A stretch of DNA of 64,000 bases from Clostridiales bacterium (GCA_022764045.1 JALERU010000028.1:1-64000), one strand, 5' to 3'. Positions 1 through 8,644 are shown, numbered from the stretch's first letter. The notes: generated by a model not told the origin, from the letters alone. Numbers and translations: made by a program.

Positions 1-143
1 TTCCAGTTGCACAGCGTCCGCAATATTTCTCCGATCTCTCTCCGCTTTTCTCCATAAAATACTTTCCTCCGATACTTCGGCGCGAATACGATATGATACT
101 TGCAATTCCATTTTGTATGAGATAAACTATTGGTGTCATTCAT
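1..143 (-). mobile_element. tnpA: IS200/IS605-family transposase TnpA, N-terminal part, truncated by window edge
   Basis: Minus-strand translation MNDTNSLSHTKWNCKYHIVFAPKYRRKVFYGEKRREIGEILRTLCNW matches the conserved N-terminus of IS200-type TnpA (Y1 HUH transposases). Confidence 0.9.
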
Positions 144-249
144 CGTGATGACCTCCCTTTGCTTTTTTGGGGGCAGTTGGCAGACCGCTCTTATATTCTA
201 AAGCAAAGGGAGTTTTCCTGTCTACATTATCGCCACAAGGCTTCTTTTG

Positions 250-277
250 AACCACTCGTCTAGCGAGTGGTTTTCTT
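250..277. repeat. Short inverted repeat accactcg-tctag-cgagtggt, possible subterminal hairpin of the IS200-like element
   Basis: Perfect 8-bp arms upstream of tnpA; IS200/IS605 ends characteristically carry hairpins. Confidence 0.5.
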
Positions 278-286
278 GCTACAAAA

Positions 287-320
287 AGGCTTCCTCCCTC
301 TCGGGTGGAAGCCTTTTTCT
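287..320. terminator. Intrinsic terminator-like hairpin
   Basis: aggcttcc...ggaagccttttt with T-run. Confidence 0.6.
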
Positions 321-362
321 GTGTGTTAAGGACCGCCCCTTCTCCGGGGGCACGTGGCCGCA

Positions 363-695
363 TTATCCCAGGACCTTCGCCTGATATCCCTCGCCCCAGT
401 TCCACATGGCGTCCAGGACGGGCTTCAGGCTGTTTCCCAGCTCAGTTAGCGTATATTCCACCCGAGGAGGCACTTCCGGATAGACGGTTCGGATCAGCAG
501 GCCGCTGTCCTCCATTTGCCGCAGCTGGGTGGTGAGCACCTTTTGGCTGACGCTGCCCAGGGATTTTTTCAGCTCTCCAAACCGCTTGGTTCCTGTCAGG
601 AGATCGCGCAGGATCAGCACCTTCCATTTGTTGCTGATTAGCGTCAGCGTAGTCTCTACCGGGCAGGCCGGAAGCTCTTTTCCCGTTGCCGGCAT
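363..695 (-). CDS. HxlR-family winged-helix transcriptional regulator
   Basis: CPVETTLTLISNKWKVLILRDLLTGTKRFGELKKSLGSVSQKVLTTQLRQMEDSGLL is a classic HxlR domain. Confidence 0.9.
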   Translation of the reverse strand: MPATGKELPACPVETTLTLISNKWKVLILRDLLTGTKRFGELKKSLGSVSQKVLTTQLRQMEDSGLLIRTVYPEVPPRVEYTLTELGNSLKPVLDAMWNWGEGYQAKVLG

Positions 696-1084
696 CGCAT
701 TTCCTCCCCTCTCAAGTTTCATTTCTCCGGTTGGATGGTCTTATTTTATCTCAGGACCGGAGCTTGTGTCAAGATTTCGACCCAAGAAAACGGCAGACAG
801 ACCCCGTGGATAAAAACTTCAAAAAATTTTTTTGCGAAGGAATTTTGTCTAAAAGCCTTGGTTTTTCTAAATTATTTCCTCTCAGTAACTACCTAATGGT
901 TACCTCCAGGTGACCATAGCACAAAATTGTGCGTACTTTTCAAATCTCTTTCCTCGGGGTATGATGCAGACACAAGGACGGGAGACACCCCGCCAAGGAG
1001 ATTCCAGGCGTCCTCTCCCAGGGATCTCTCTGAAAAATGATTCCATTCAACCCCATCAACCATACCATCAAGGAGGAAACCACC

Positions 1085-1714
1085 ATGAAAATCGCAGTCA
1101 TTTGTGCCAACGGAAAAGCTGGCAAGCTCATCGTGCAGGAAGCCCTGAACCGGAACCAGGACGTCACCGCCGTCGTCCGGCGTGAGAACAAGAGCCAGGC
1201 CGCCCAGGTCATCCAGAAGGACCTCTTCCAGCTCACCGCCGAGGATCTGAAGGGCTTTGACGTGGTGGTCGACGCCTTCGGTGTCTGGACCGAGGACACG
1301 CTCCCCCTGCACAGCACCTCTCTAAAGCACCTGTGCGACCTGCTCAGCGGCACAGACATCCGCCTGCTGGTGGTGGGCGGCGCCGGCAGCCTCTATGTAA
1401 ACCCCGAGCATACCCTCCAGGTCATGGACGGCCCCGACTTCCCCGACCTCTTCAAGCCCCTGGCCTCCAACATGGGCAAGGCCCTGGAGGAGCTCCGCCA
1501 ACGGAAGGACGTGAAGTGGACCTACCTCAGCCCCGCCGGCGACTTTCAGGCAAAAGGCGAGCGCACCGGAAGCTACCTGCTGGGCGGCGAAGAGCTCACC
1601 CTGAACAGCCGGGGCGAGAGCATCATCAGCTACGCCGACTATGCCATTGCCATGGTCGACGAAGCTCTCCAGGGCAACCACAACCAACAGCGGATCTCCG
1701 TTGTCCGGGCTTAA
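1085..1714 (+). CDS. NmrA/SDR-like NAD(P)-binding oxidoreductase
   Basis: MKIAVICANGKAGKLIVQEALNRNQDVTAVVRR Rossmann start; divergent from HxlR gene. Confidence 0.85.
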   Translation: MKIAVICANGKAGKLIVQEALNRNQDVTAVVRRENKSQAAQVIQKDLFQLTAEDLKGFDVVVDAFGVWTEDTLPLHSTSLKHLCDLLSGTDIRLLVVGGAGSLYVNPEHTLQVMDGPDFPDLFKPLASNMGKALEELRQRKDVKWTYLSPAGDFQAKGERTGSYLLGGEELTLNSRGESIISYADYAIAMVDEALQGNHNQQRISVVRA

Positions 1715-1816
1715 CCCAAGTTTTTTCCCGGGTAGAGCCTTTCTCCGCTGCCCCAGAGAAACCCCATCACCCTCCCGTTTCTTTTTTCCATCCATCGCCA
1801 GCGAGGAGGCCGTTTT

Positions 1817-2638
1817 ATGAACCGTCTGGAAGAACTGCACACCTTAAATGAAATGTTGCTGGCCGAGATGCCGGAGTACCGGCCCCAGGCGGAGCAGTTC
1901 CCCCGGGAAAACACCGCCCAGCGCCGGCTCCTTCGCAGCCTGATGAATTTGCGGCCTCCCCGCCCTCTGGGGCGAGCCTTTCTCTCCCTTCAGGATCAGC
2001 TTCTGACAGAGGAGTGGGAGGCCAGAGGGGTTGTGTCCGCTGACCACCTTCCTGTCCTTGCCGGCCACCCCCGGCTGGCCCTCTGGCAGGGGGACATCAC
2101 CCAGCTGGCCGCCGATGCCATTGTCAATGCCGCCAACAGCGCCCTTCTGGGCTGTTTTTGTCCCTGCCACGGCTGCATTGACAACGCCATCCATTCCGCC
2201 GCAGGCCTCCAGCTTCGGGAAGACTGCCGGGCCCTGATGGAACAGCAGGGGCACCCTGAGCCCAACGGAAGGGCCAAGCTGACCAGAGCCTACAACCTCC
2301 CGGCCCGTTATGTGCTCCACACTGTGGGGCCCATTGTGGGCAGCACCGTAACGCCAAGGGACCGGAGAAACCTGGCCAACTGCTATCGGTCCTGCCTGGC
2401 GCTGGCGGCAGAGCACGGTCTGGCTACCGTAGCTTTCTGCTGTATCTCCACCGGGGAGTTTCACTTTCCCAACCAGCAGGCCGCTGAAATCGCCGTGGAC
2501 ACGGTGACCCGGTTTCTTCAGCAGAATACCTCCCTCAGAAAGGTGATTTTCAATGTTTTCAAGGATACAGACAAAGCCATCTACCGCCAGCTCCTCGGCC
2601 CCGATTGCCCGGCTGAGAGAGGCCCTGGACCGGGCTGA
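1817..2638 (+). CDS. Zn-containing macrodomain protein, probable protein-ADP-ribose hydrolase
   Basis: DAIVNAANSALLGCFCPCHGCIDNAIHSAAG and YVLHTVGPIV macrodomain motifs with Cys/His insert. Confidence 0.9.
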   Translation: MNRLEELHTLNEMLLAEMPEYRPQAEQFPRENTAQRRLLRSLMNLRPPRPLGRAFLSLQDQLLTEEWEARGVVSADHLPVLAGHPRLALWQGDITQLAADAIVNAANSALLGCFCPCHGCIDNAIHSAAGLQLREDCRALMEQQGHPEPNGRAKLTRAYNLPARYVLHTVGPIVGSTVTPRDRRNLANCYRSCLALAAEHGLATVAFCCISTGEFHFPNQQAAEIAVDTVTRFLQQNTSLRKVIFNVFKDTDKAIYRQLLGPDCPAERGPGPG

Positions 2639-3428
2639 CACCGTGATCATCGGCGCCGGGGCAGGGCTTTCCACCGCCGCGGGCCTGACCTATTCCGGGC
2701 CGCGATTTCAGAAGCACTTCGGAGACTTTGCGGCAGTTTACGGCATCCAGGATATGTACTCTGGCGGGTTTTATCCCTTTGACACCCTGGAAGAATACTG
2801 GGGCTGGTGGAGCCGACACATTTTCATCAACCGCTATGAAAAGGCCCCCCTGCCGGTCTACGACCAGCTCCTGGGCCTGGTGGAAGACAAAGACTATTTT
2901 GTGCTGACCACCAACGTGGATCACCAGTTTCAGCTGGCGGGTTTTGACAAAAAGCGTCTGTTTTACACCCAGGGTGACTACGGCCTGTGGCAGTGTTCTC
3001 TCCCCTGTCACCAGGAAACCTATGACAACGAGGCCGTCATCCGGCAGATGGTCAAAGACCAGAAAAACCGAAAAATTCCCACGGACCTGATCCCCCGCTG
3101 CCCCAAATGCGGCCGTCCCATGACCCCCAATCTGCGGTGCGACGACACCTTTGTCCAGGACGAGGGGTGGTACCGGGCCGCGGAGCGGTACCAGGATTTC
3201 CTCCGCCGCCACCGGCGGGGCCGGGTCCTGTACCTGGAGCTGGGGGTGGGAGGAAATACCCCGGCTATCATCAAATACCCCTTCTGGCGATACACAGCCG
3301 AGAACCCCAAGGCCACCTATGTCTGCGTGAATTTGGGGAAAGCCTGGGCGCCCCGTGAGATTGCCGGGCAGGCCATTTGTCTGAACGGGGAGATTGGGGC
3401 CGTTTTGGACACCATTCCAATGAATTGA
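2553..3428 (+). CDS. SirTM (class M) sirtuin, predicted protein ADP-ribosyltransferase
   Basis: GAGAGLSTAAGLTYSG, TTNVDHQF, CPKCG/LRCDD Zn ligands; Gln where canonical sirtuins have catalytic His (FYTQGDYG); overlaps the macrodomain ORF. Confidence 0.88.
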   Translation: MFSRIQTKPSTASSSAPIARLREALDRADTVIIGAGAGLSTAAGLTYSGPRFQKHFGDFAAVYGIQDMYSGGFYPFDTLEEYWGWWSRHIFINRYEKAPLPVYDQLLGLVEDKDYFVLTTNVDHQFQLAGFDKKRLFYTQGDYGLWQCSLPCHQETYDNEAVIRQMVKDQKNRKIPTDLIPRCPKCGRPMTPNLRCDDTFVQDEGWYRAAERYQDFLRRHRRGRVLYLELGVGGNTPAIIKYPFWRYTAENPKATYVCVNLGKAWAPREIAGQAICLNGEIGAVLDTIPMN

Positions 3429-3492
3429 CACAACAAAACCGCAAAGGCTGCCGTGCCCTTGCGGTTTTGCTGTCTTTTGGGTTTCATGGAGC

Positions 3493-4263
3493 TCAGTCCC
3501 CTTTGTATTTTTCCAAAAATTGCTTGGTGCGGGCCTGCTGGGGGTTTCCAAAAACCTCTTCGGGGGTCCCCTCCTCCACCACCACGCCGCCGTCCATGAA
3601 GAGGACCTGGTCGGCCACGTCACGGGCAAAGCTCATCTCATGGGTGACGATGATCATGGTGGTGTGCTGGTCCGCCAGGCCCCGAATGACCTTTAGAACC
3701 TCGCCGGTGAGCTCGGGGTCCAGGGCGGAGGTGGGCTCGTCAAAGCAGAGGATATCGGGCTTCATGGCCAGGGCTCGGGCGATGGCCACCCGCTGCTGCT
3801 GGCCGCCGGAGAGCTGGTGGGGATAATTCCCCATCCGGTCCTGCAAGCCCATCTGAGCCAACAGCACCTTGCCCTCCTCCCGGATGGCCTCCAGGGATTC
3901 CCCGGTTTTCTCCCCTTTCGCCATGAGCTCCCGGGCCAGGGTGACGTTTTCCAGGGCGGTGTACTGGGGGAAGAGATTGAAGCTCTGAAACACCAGGCCG
4001 AAATGCAGGCGCTTGCGGCGGATCTCACTCTCCCGCTGGGTGGCCGGGTCGGCGGCGTCGAAGAGGGTGTTCCCCTGGACGGCGATGGTCCCCTTGTCGG
4101 GGGTCTCCAGGAAGTTCAGGCAGCGCAGCAGGGTGGTCTTGCCGCTGCCCGAGGAGCCGATGATGGCCAGAACCTGGCCCTCCTCCAGGGAGAAGTTGAT
4201 ATCTTTGAGCACCTTGGTGGCGCCGAAGCTCTTTTCAATGTGTTGTACGTCTAAGATAGCCAT
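3493..4263 (-). CDS. Amino-acid ABC transporter ATP-binding protein (GlnQ-like)
   Basis: Walker A GSSGSGKTT, signature LSGGQQQRVAIARALA, Walker B ILCFDEPTSALDPEL. Confidence 0.95.
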   Translation of the reverse strand: MAILDVQHIEKSFGATKVLKDINFSLEEGQVLAIIGSSGSGKTTLLRCLNFLETPDKGTIAVQGNTLFDAADPATQRESEIRRKRLHFGLVFQSFNLFPQYTALENVTLARELMAKGEKTGESLEAIREEGKVLLAQMGLQDRMGNYPHQLSGGQQQRVAIARALAMKPDILCFDEPTSALDPELTGEVLKVIRGLADQHTTMIIVTHEMSFARDVADQVLFMDGGVVVEEGTPEEVFGNPQQARTKQFLEKYKGD

Positions 4264-4274
4264 GGGAACCCTCC

Positions 4275-5039
4275 TTAGCGGAAGTAGCTGAGCTTGCGCT
4301 CGATGAAGTTGAAGAGGATGGTGAGCACGCCCACGAACACCAGGTAGAACACGCCGGTGTAGAACAGAGGCCAGGTGATCCCCGCCGACTTCATATAGGA
4401 CTCGCCGGACTTAATCAGCTCCGTAATGGCAATAATCCGGGCCAGAGAGGTATCCTTCACCAGGGTAATGATCTCGTTGGACATGGGCGGCACCACGCGC
4501 TTGACCATTTGCAGCAGGGTGATCTTAAAGAAGGTCTGGCGCTTGGTGAGACCCAGCACCTCGGCGGCCTCCCGCTGGCCCACCGGCACCCCCTGAATCC
4601 CGCCCCGGTAGATCACCGAGAAATAGCAGGAGTAGTTGATGACAAAAGCCACTGTGCAGGCGAACATCCGTCCGCTGGCCGCGCTGCCCCAGATATTGTT
4701 GTCAAACCACAGGCCAGGGCCGTAATAGATAATAATCAGCTGAAGCATCAGGGGCGTGCCCCGGACCACCCAAACAATCAGGTCGGTCAGGGCATGGATC
4801 GGCCGGAAGGCCGCCAGAGATTTGACAAATTCGCTGGGCTCCTTGGCCTCCTCCGCCAGCCCCTCTTTCCTCCCAGTGTTCTTTTTGGGCTTCAAAAGGA
4901 ACCGGAAGGGGGTCCACTTGCTCATGGAGCCAAAAGCGATCACCAGGCCCAAGGGAAGGCCGAAGAGCAGCGTCAGGGCAAAGAGCTGGGTTGCCGTGCC
5001 CAAGCCGCCCAACAGGGATTGGGTAACTGTCCAAAACAT
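4275..5039 (-). CDS. Amino-acid ABC transporter permease (HisM/GlnP family)
   Basis: MFWTVTQSLLGGLGTATQLFALTLLFGLPLG..., RGTPLMLQLIIIYYG, EAAEVLGLTKRQTFFKI. Confidence 0.93.
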   Translation of the reverse strand: MFWTVTQSLLGGLGTATQLFALTLLFGLPLGLVIAFGSMSKWTPFRFLLKPKKNTGRKEGLAEEAKEPSEFVKSLAAFRPIHALTDLIVWVVRGTPLMLQLIIIYYGPGLWFDNNIWGSAASGRMFACTVAFVINYSCYFSVIYRGGIQGVPVGQREAAEVLGLTKRQTFFKITLLQMVKRVVPPMSNEIITLVKDTSLARIIAITELIKSGESYMKSAGITWPLFYTGVFYLVFVGVLTILFNFIERKLSYFR

Positions 5040-5130
5040 GGGAAACTCTCCTCTGATCTTTGTTTCTGCATGCTGACCACGGATAAAAAGTGCGCCCTGC
5101 ACTGTTTATCCGTGCCCAGCATAAAAGCCG

Positions 5131-5167
5131 TCCAAAGGCAGAGAGCTGACAGCTCTCTGCCTTTGGA
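5131..5167. promoter_or_regulatory. 17-bp perfect hairpin between substrate-binding-protein and permease genes
   Basis: tccaaaggcagagagct-gac-agctctctgcctttgga. Confidence 0.85.
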
Positions 5168-5197
5168 AATGTTTTCTTGATCGCGTTGCGGGGGAAA

Positions 5198-6031
5198 TTA
5201 CTTTGCGGGGCTCACAACCACCTGCGCGTTGTTGAAGTAGGGGTTGGTGCACTCCATGGAGCCCTTCACTTCGTCGGTGATGGTCATGCCGTTCCAAACC
5301 ACGTCGATGCTCTTGGCGTCCAGCTCCATGATCTTGCTATCCCAGTCGATGACGATGAACTCAATCTCCACGCCCAGCTTTTCCGCCACCAGCTTGGCCA
5401 TGTCAGCGTCAAAGCCGATCCACTGGCCGTCGGCGTCCTTGTAGTCCATGGGCTCGAACTCGGTGATGCCCACGATGAGCTTGCCCTTTTCCTGGATGTA
5501 AGCCACATCGCCGTCGGCGGCGGGGGTGAACTCCTCAGCGGCGGGCTGCTCAACCAGAGCGTCCTGGAGCTTATAGGTCTCAGCGATCTTCTGCATGGAG
5601 CCGTCGGCATAGGACTCTGCCAGCACGTTGTTGATGTAGGCGGCCAGGTCAGAACCCTTGCGGCAGCCGATGCCGTACTCCTCGGTGGTCAGCTTCTCCT
5701 CGCCATAGGTCAGGTCGGGATAGCTGGTGCCCTCGCCGGTCATGGCGGTGGCCATGAGCAGGTCGATGATGGCGGCGTCAGAGGTGCCGGCCTTCACTTC
5801 CATCAGGGCGTCGGCCTGGGTGGCAACGGAGTTGACCTCCCAGCCCTTTTCCTTGGCAGCGGCCTCGCCGGCGCTGCCGGTTTCCACAGCGTAAACCAGG
5901 GTGGCGGGGTCCACAGCAGTGGTGCCCTCTTCGGTTCCCTCGGTGGGGTCGGTGGTGTCATTCTGACCGCAGGCGGCCAGCAGGGTGCAGCACATGAGGG
6001 CTGCCAGCAAAAGCGCGAGTAACTTTTTCAT
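5198..6031 (-). CDS. Amino-acid ABC transporter substrate-binding lipoprotein
   Basis: Lipobox LLAACGQ; GIGCRKGSDL, GKLIVGITEFEPMDYKDADGQWIGFDADMAKLVAEKLG (SBP_bac_3). Confidence 0.95.
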   Translation of the reverse strand: MKKLLALLLAALMCCTLLAACGQNDTTDPTEGTEEGTTAVDPATLVYAVETGSAGEAAAKEKGWEVNSVATQADALMEVKAGTSDAAIIDLLMATAMTGEGTSYPDLTYGEEKLTTEEYGIGCRKGSDLAAYINNVLAESYADGSMQKIAETYKLQDALVEQPAAEEFTPAADGDVAYIQEKGKLIVGITEFEPMDYKDADGQWIGFDADMAKLVAEKLGVEIEFIVIDWDSKIMELDAKSIDVVWNGMTITDEVKGSMECTNPYFNNAQVVVSPAK

Positions 6032-6192
6032 TTCTTAACTCTCCATTCTTTGTCGGTTCCTTTCTCACGATCGTTTAGCACTCTATCGTGATAAAGTATT
6101 AACATGATACCACACCAGAGCGGAATTGCAAGCCCTCTCTGGCTATTTTTCTCCTCTTCCCTCATTTTTGTCGCTTTTGCACAAAGCCACAG

Positions 6193-6723
6193 TTACCCCT
6201 TCGAGGAGAGGACCTTCTCATAGGCGATGCGGAGATCCCCGTCCTCCGGCCCCCCCACCAGAGCGATCTGGCCGCAGCAGCAGAATCCCGCCTTTTCCAG
6301 GGCTCGTCCCATGGGGCGGTTGCCCGGGTGGGTGTCTACCCGGAGAGAGGTATCCCCCGCCTGGGCCGCCTGTTCCAAGGCGAAGGCCAGGCAGGCGCCG
6401 GCGATCCCCCGGCCCATCCAAGCATCCCCCACACAAAGCCGGTGGAGGCTGGTGTATCCGGACCCCTCCGGGCTCTGCCAGGTCCCTTGGATTTGCTGGT
6501 AAGAGGGCTCCGGTTCACGGGTCAGGGTAAAGGCGGCGGCCACAATCCCTCCCTCGATCACCACCCAGGCCCGGCCCAAAACCAGGTCCTCCTCCCAAAC
6601 GTCCCGGGAGGGATATCCCTTTTGCCACTGGTCCAGGCCCAGGGCCTGAAGTCGCCTCTTGGCTTGGTCCGTGATCTGGCAGATTTCCGCCAGGTGGGCA
6701 GGCTTGCCCCGCTGAATCTCCAT
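6193..6723 (-). CDS. GNAT-family N-acetyltransferase
   Basis: LHRLCVGDAWMGRGIAGACLAFALEQA acetyl-CoA binding motif. Confidence 0.85.
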   Translation of the reverse strand: MEIQRGKPAHLAEICQITDQAKRRLQALGLDQWQKGYPSRDVWEEDLVLGRAWVVIEGGIVAAAFTLTREPEPSYQQIQGTWQSPEGSGYTSLHRLCVGDAWMGRGIAGACLAFALEQAAQAGDTSLRVDTHPGNRPMGRALEKAGFCCCGQIALVGGPEDGDLRIAYEKVLSSKG

Positions 6724-6816
6724 GCTGTTTCCTCCTGTTCTTTTCCAAATATAAAAGGGCGGAGGCAGCCAAAACCCGCGCTGCCTCCGCTCTAAAGTGT
6801 CTTGTGGTTGGTTTCG

Positions 6817-8013
6817 TCAATACCGAGTCTCCCGGGCCTGGAGGAAGGTGTCTCCATCCTTGGCCATCTGGCTCAGAACCCCGGCCAGCACGCCGCTGGC
6901 GGACTGGCTGTTCACCAGCACCCGCAAGGCGGAGCCCTGGCTGTCGCCGGCCTTGACCAGGGTCTCATAGGTCTTCGTGGCGTCCTGGAGGGAGGTCAGC
7001 CTCAGGCTGGGGGACCAACAGAGGTAGCCCGCTTCAGAAAGCTCCTTGTCGTCGGCCAAGACGAACCAGGTTTCCTGGCGGAGGATGGCGGCCAGTTGCT
7101 GACTGCCCTGCTGGGCGCTTTCCAGTCGCTGGGCCGGGGTGTCGCCGGTGGGGATCAGCCCCACCTTGTGTCCTCGGCCCACGGCCTGCCGCAGCTGATC
7201 GGCGCACTGATCCAGCTCATCCGCCGGGAAGAAAATCACCGCGCTGCTTCCCACGCTGCCCAACGCGTTCAGTGTGGCGGTGATCTCCGTCTTCGCAGAA
7301 GCCCGCACGCCCATATAAAGGGAAAACTTGGGGGCTGGCTTGGCGTCCGCCGGAATCTCCGGCGCCACGGGGGTATCCGGCCGGGTGGGATTCCCCGTGT
7401 TTCCCGAGGGCTGGGGCACCGTCACGCTGCCGCTGTTGTTTTGGTTGTTGTTGCCGTTGGGCATCTGGCCCTGGCTGTGGCTGTTGGTCCGGCTGCGCAT
7501 AATGGTCGCGGCCGAGCTGAGGAACAGGGAATCGCTGAGAACCGCGTTCCCGTCCTTAATCCGCAGCAGGGGGCCGTAATCCGTGCTGTAAAAGGAATAG
7601 CTCAGGCCAAAATACCGGCAAATCGCATAGGCCGGAACATAGTAAAGTCCGTTCTGCCGCAGGACGTTCCCCGGAACGGGGGTCTCGCCACCCACGGCGG
7701 TGGCGGTACCGTTTTGCAGGTCAAAGGTCAGGGTCTTGCCGGATAGGTTGTAAAACACCAGGTTGTTGTCATTGTCGGTAAAACCGTAGTAAACGCCGAA
7801 ATTGATGCCTGTCACCCGGCTGCTGAAGACGTTCACCGGCACATAGATCCAGCCGCTGTACTGGATGGGCGTGGTCTGGGCCGACTGGGCGGGGAGGGTG
7901 TCGTTCAGGGACAGAAAAAACAGGTTCCCGGCGGCCGACGAGGGCACCACCAGCAGGGACAGCGACACCGCCAGGGCACACAGGAGGGCCAAGGCGGATT
8001 TCACTTTTTTCAT
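6817..8013 (-). CDS. Secreted protein with copper-amine-oxidase N-terminal-like (stalk) domain and possible degenerate polysaccharide-deacetylase-like C-terminus
   Basis: Signal peptide MKKVKSALALLCALAVSLSLLVVPSSAAG; VPVNVFSS...YYVPAYAICRYFGLSYSF; Asn/Gly/Pro linker. Confidence 0.6.
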   Translation of the reverse strand: MKKVKSALALLCALAVSLSLLVVPSSAAGNLFFLSLNDTLPAQSAQTTPIQYSGWIYVPVNVFSSRVTGINFGVYYGFTDNDNNLVFYNLSGKTLTFDLQNGTATAVGGETPVPGNVLRQNGLYYVPAYAICRYFGLSYSFYSTDYGPLLRIKDGNAVLSDSLFLSSAATIMRSRTNSHSQGQMPNGNNNQNNSGSVTVPQPSGNTGNPTRPDTPVAPEIPADAKPAPKFSLYMGVRASAKTEITATLNALGSVGSSAVIFFPADELDQCADQLRQAVGRGHKVGLIPTGDTPAQRLESAQQGSQQLAAILRQETWFVLADDKELSEAGYLCWSPSLRLTSLQDATKTYETLVKAGDSQGSALRVLVNSQSASGVLAGVLSQMAKDGDTFLQARETRY

Positions 8014-8189
8014 CGGGCTCCCCTCCTTTGGGTCTTAGGCTTTGGATAGATTATTTTATCACAAAATGTCCAGTGTTTCAATGGGTGTTTTCTTTGGGAG
8101 AGGGGTTTCCTCTCCCCTGGGCACCATTTCTCTGGTTTGGGGACCTTCGGGAATCGGTTCGTGCGTCTATTACCTACGCTGTGGAACCC

Positions 8190-8260
8190 TAAAGGCTCGC
8201 CCTCATCCGACCCGGCCTCCGGCCGGCCCACCTTCCCCCCCAGGGGAAGGCGATTGGCAA
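8190..8260. repeat. Extragenic palindromic repeat-like segment
   Basis: ccctcatccgacccggcctccggccggcccaccttccccccaggggaaggc: nested GC-rich palindromes in non-coding DNA. Confidence 0.5.
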
Positions 8261-8339
8261 GCCCTATGTGGCTTATGTAGAAAACGACCGTAGTAATCAC
8301 TCTAACGTACCGAAGCACGTAGGCTTCCCCTTGGGGGTC

Positions 8340-8443
8340 GAACTGTCCGGGGGACAGTTCGATACAATCTAATGCGAAGCTCCTTAAACCAGAACTGTCC
8401 GGAGGACAGTTCGATTCAATCCAATGCGAAGCTCCTTAAACCA
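8340..8443. repeat. Tandem direct repeat, two 52-bp units each containing a 9-bp hairpin
   Basis: Units 8340-8391 and 8392-8443 differ at 3 positions; each holds gaactgtcc-N-ggacagttc. Confidence 0.9.
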
Positions 8444-8500
8444 TAGCTGTCAGCGGAGCTGACTGATGAGGGGGCGATATGGTGTATCGGCAGGTAGAAG
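8444..8500. repeat. Dispersed intergenic repeat, copy 1
   Basis: Ungapped 57-bp match with 59764-59820 (47/57 identical by eye); shared core gactgatgagggggcgatatgg. Confidence 0.75.
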
Positions 8501-8644
8501 GTGATCGTCGCCACCTTTCGCCGTGGCAGGATTCCACCCCGGCGATAGAGGCCTCCCTGCCCCGGGAGCCAAATTGCAGGTCTTGCAATTCCCTCTCAGG
8601 TTGGTTATGATAAGGGTATTCTTTCCACACAGGAGGTCTACACC

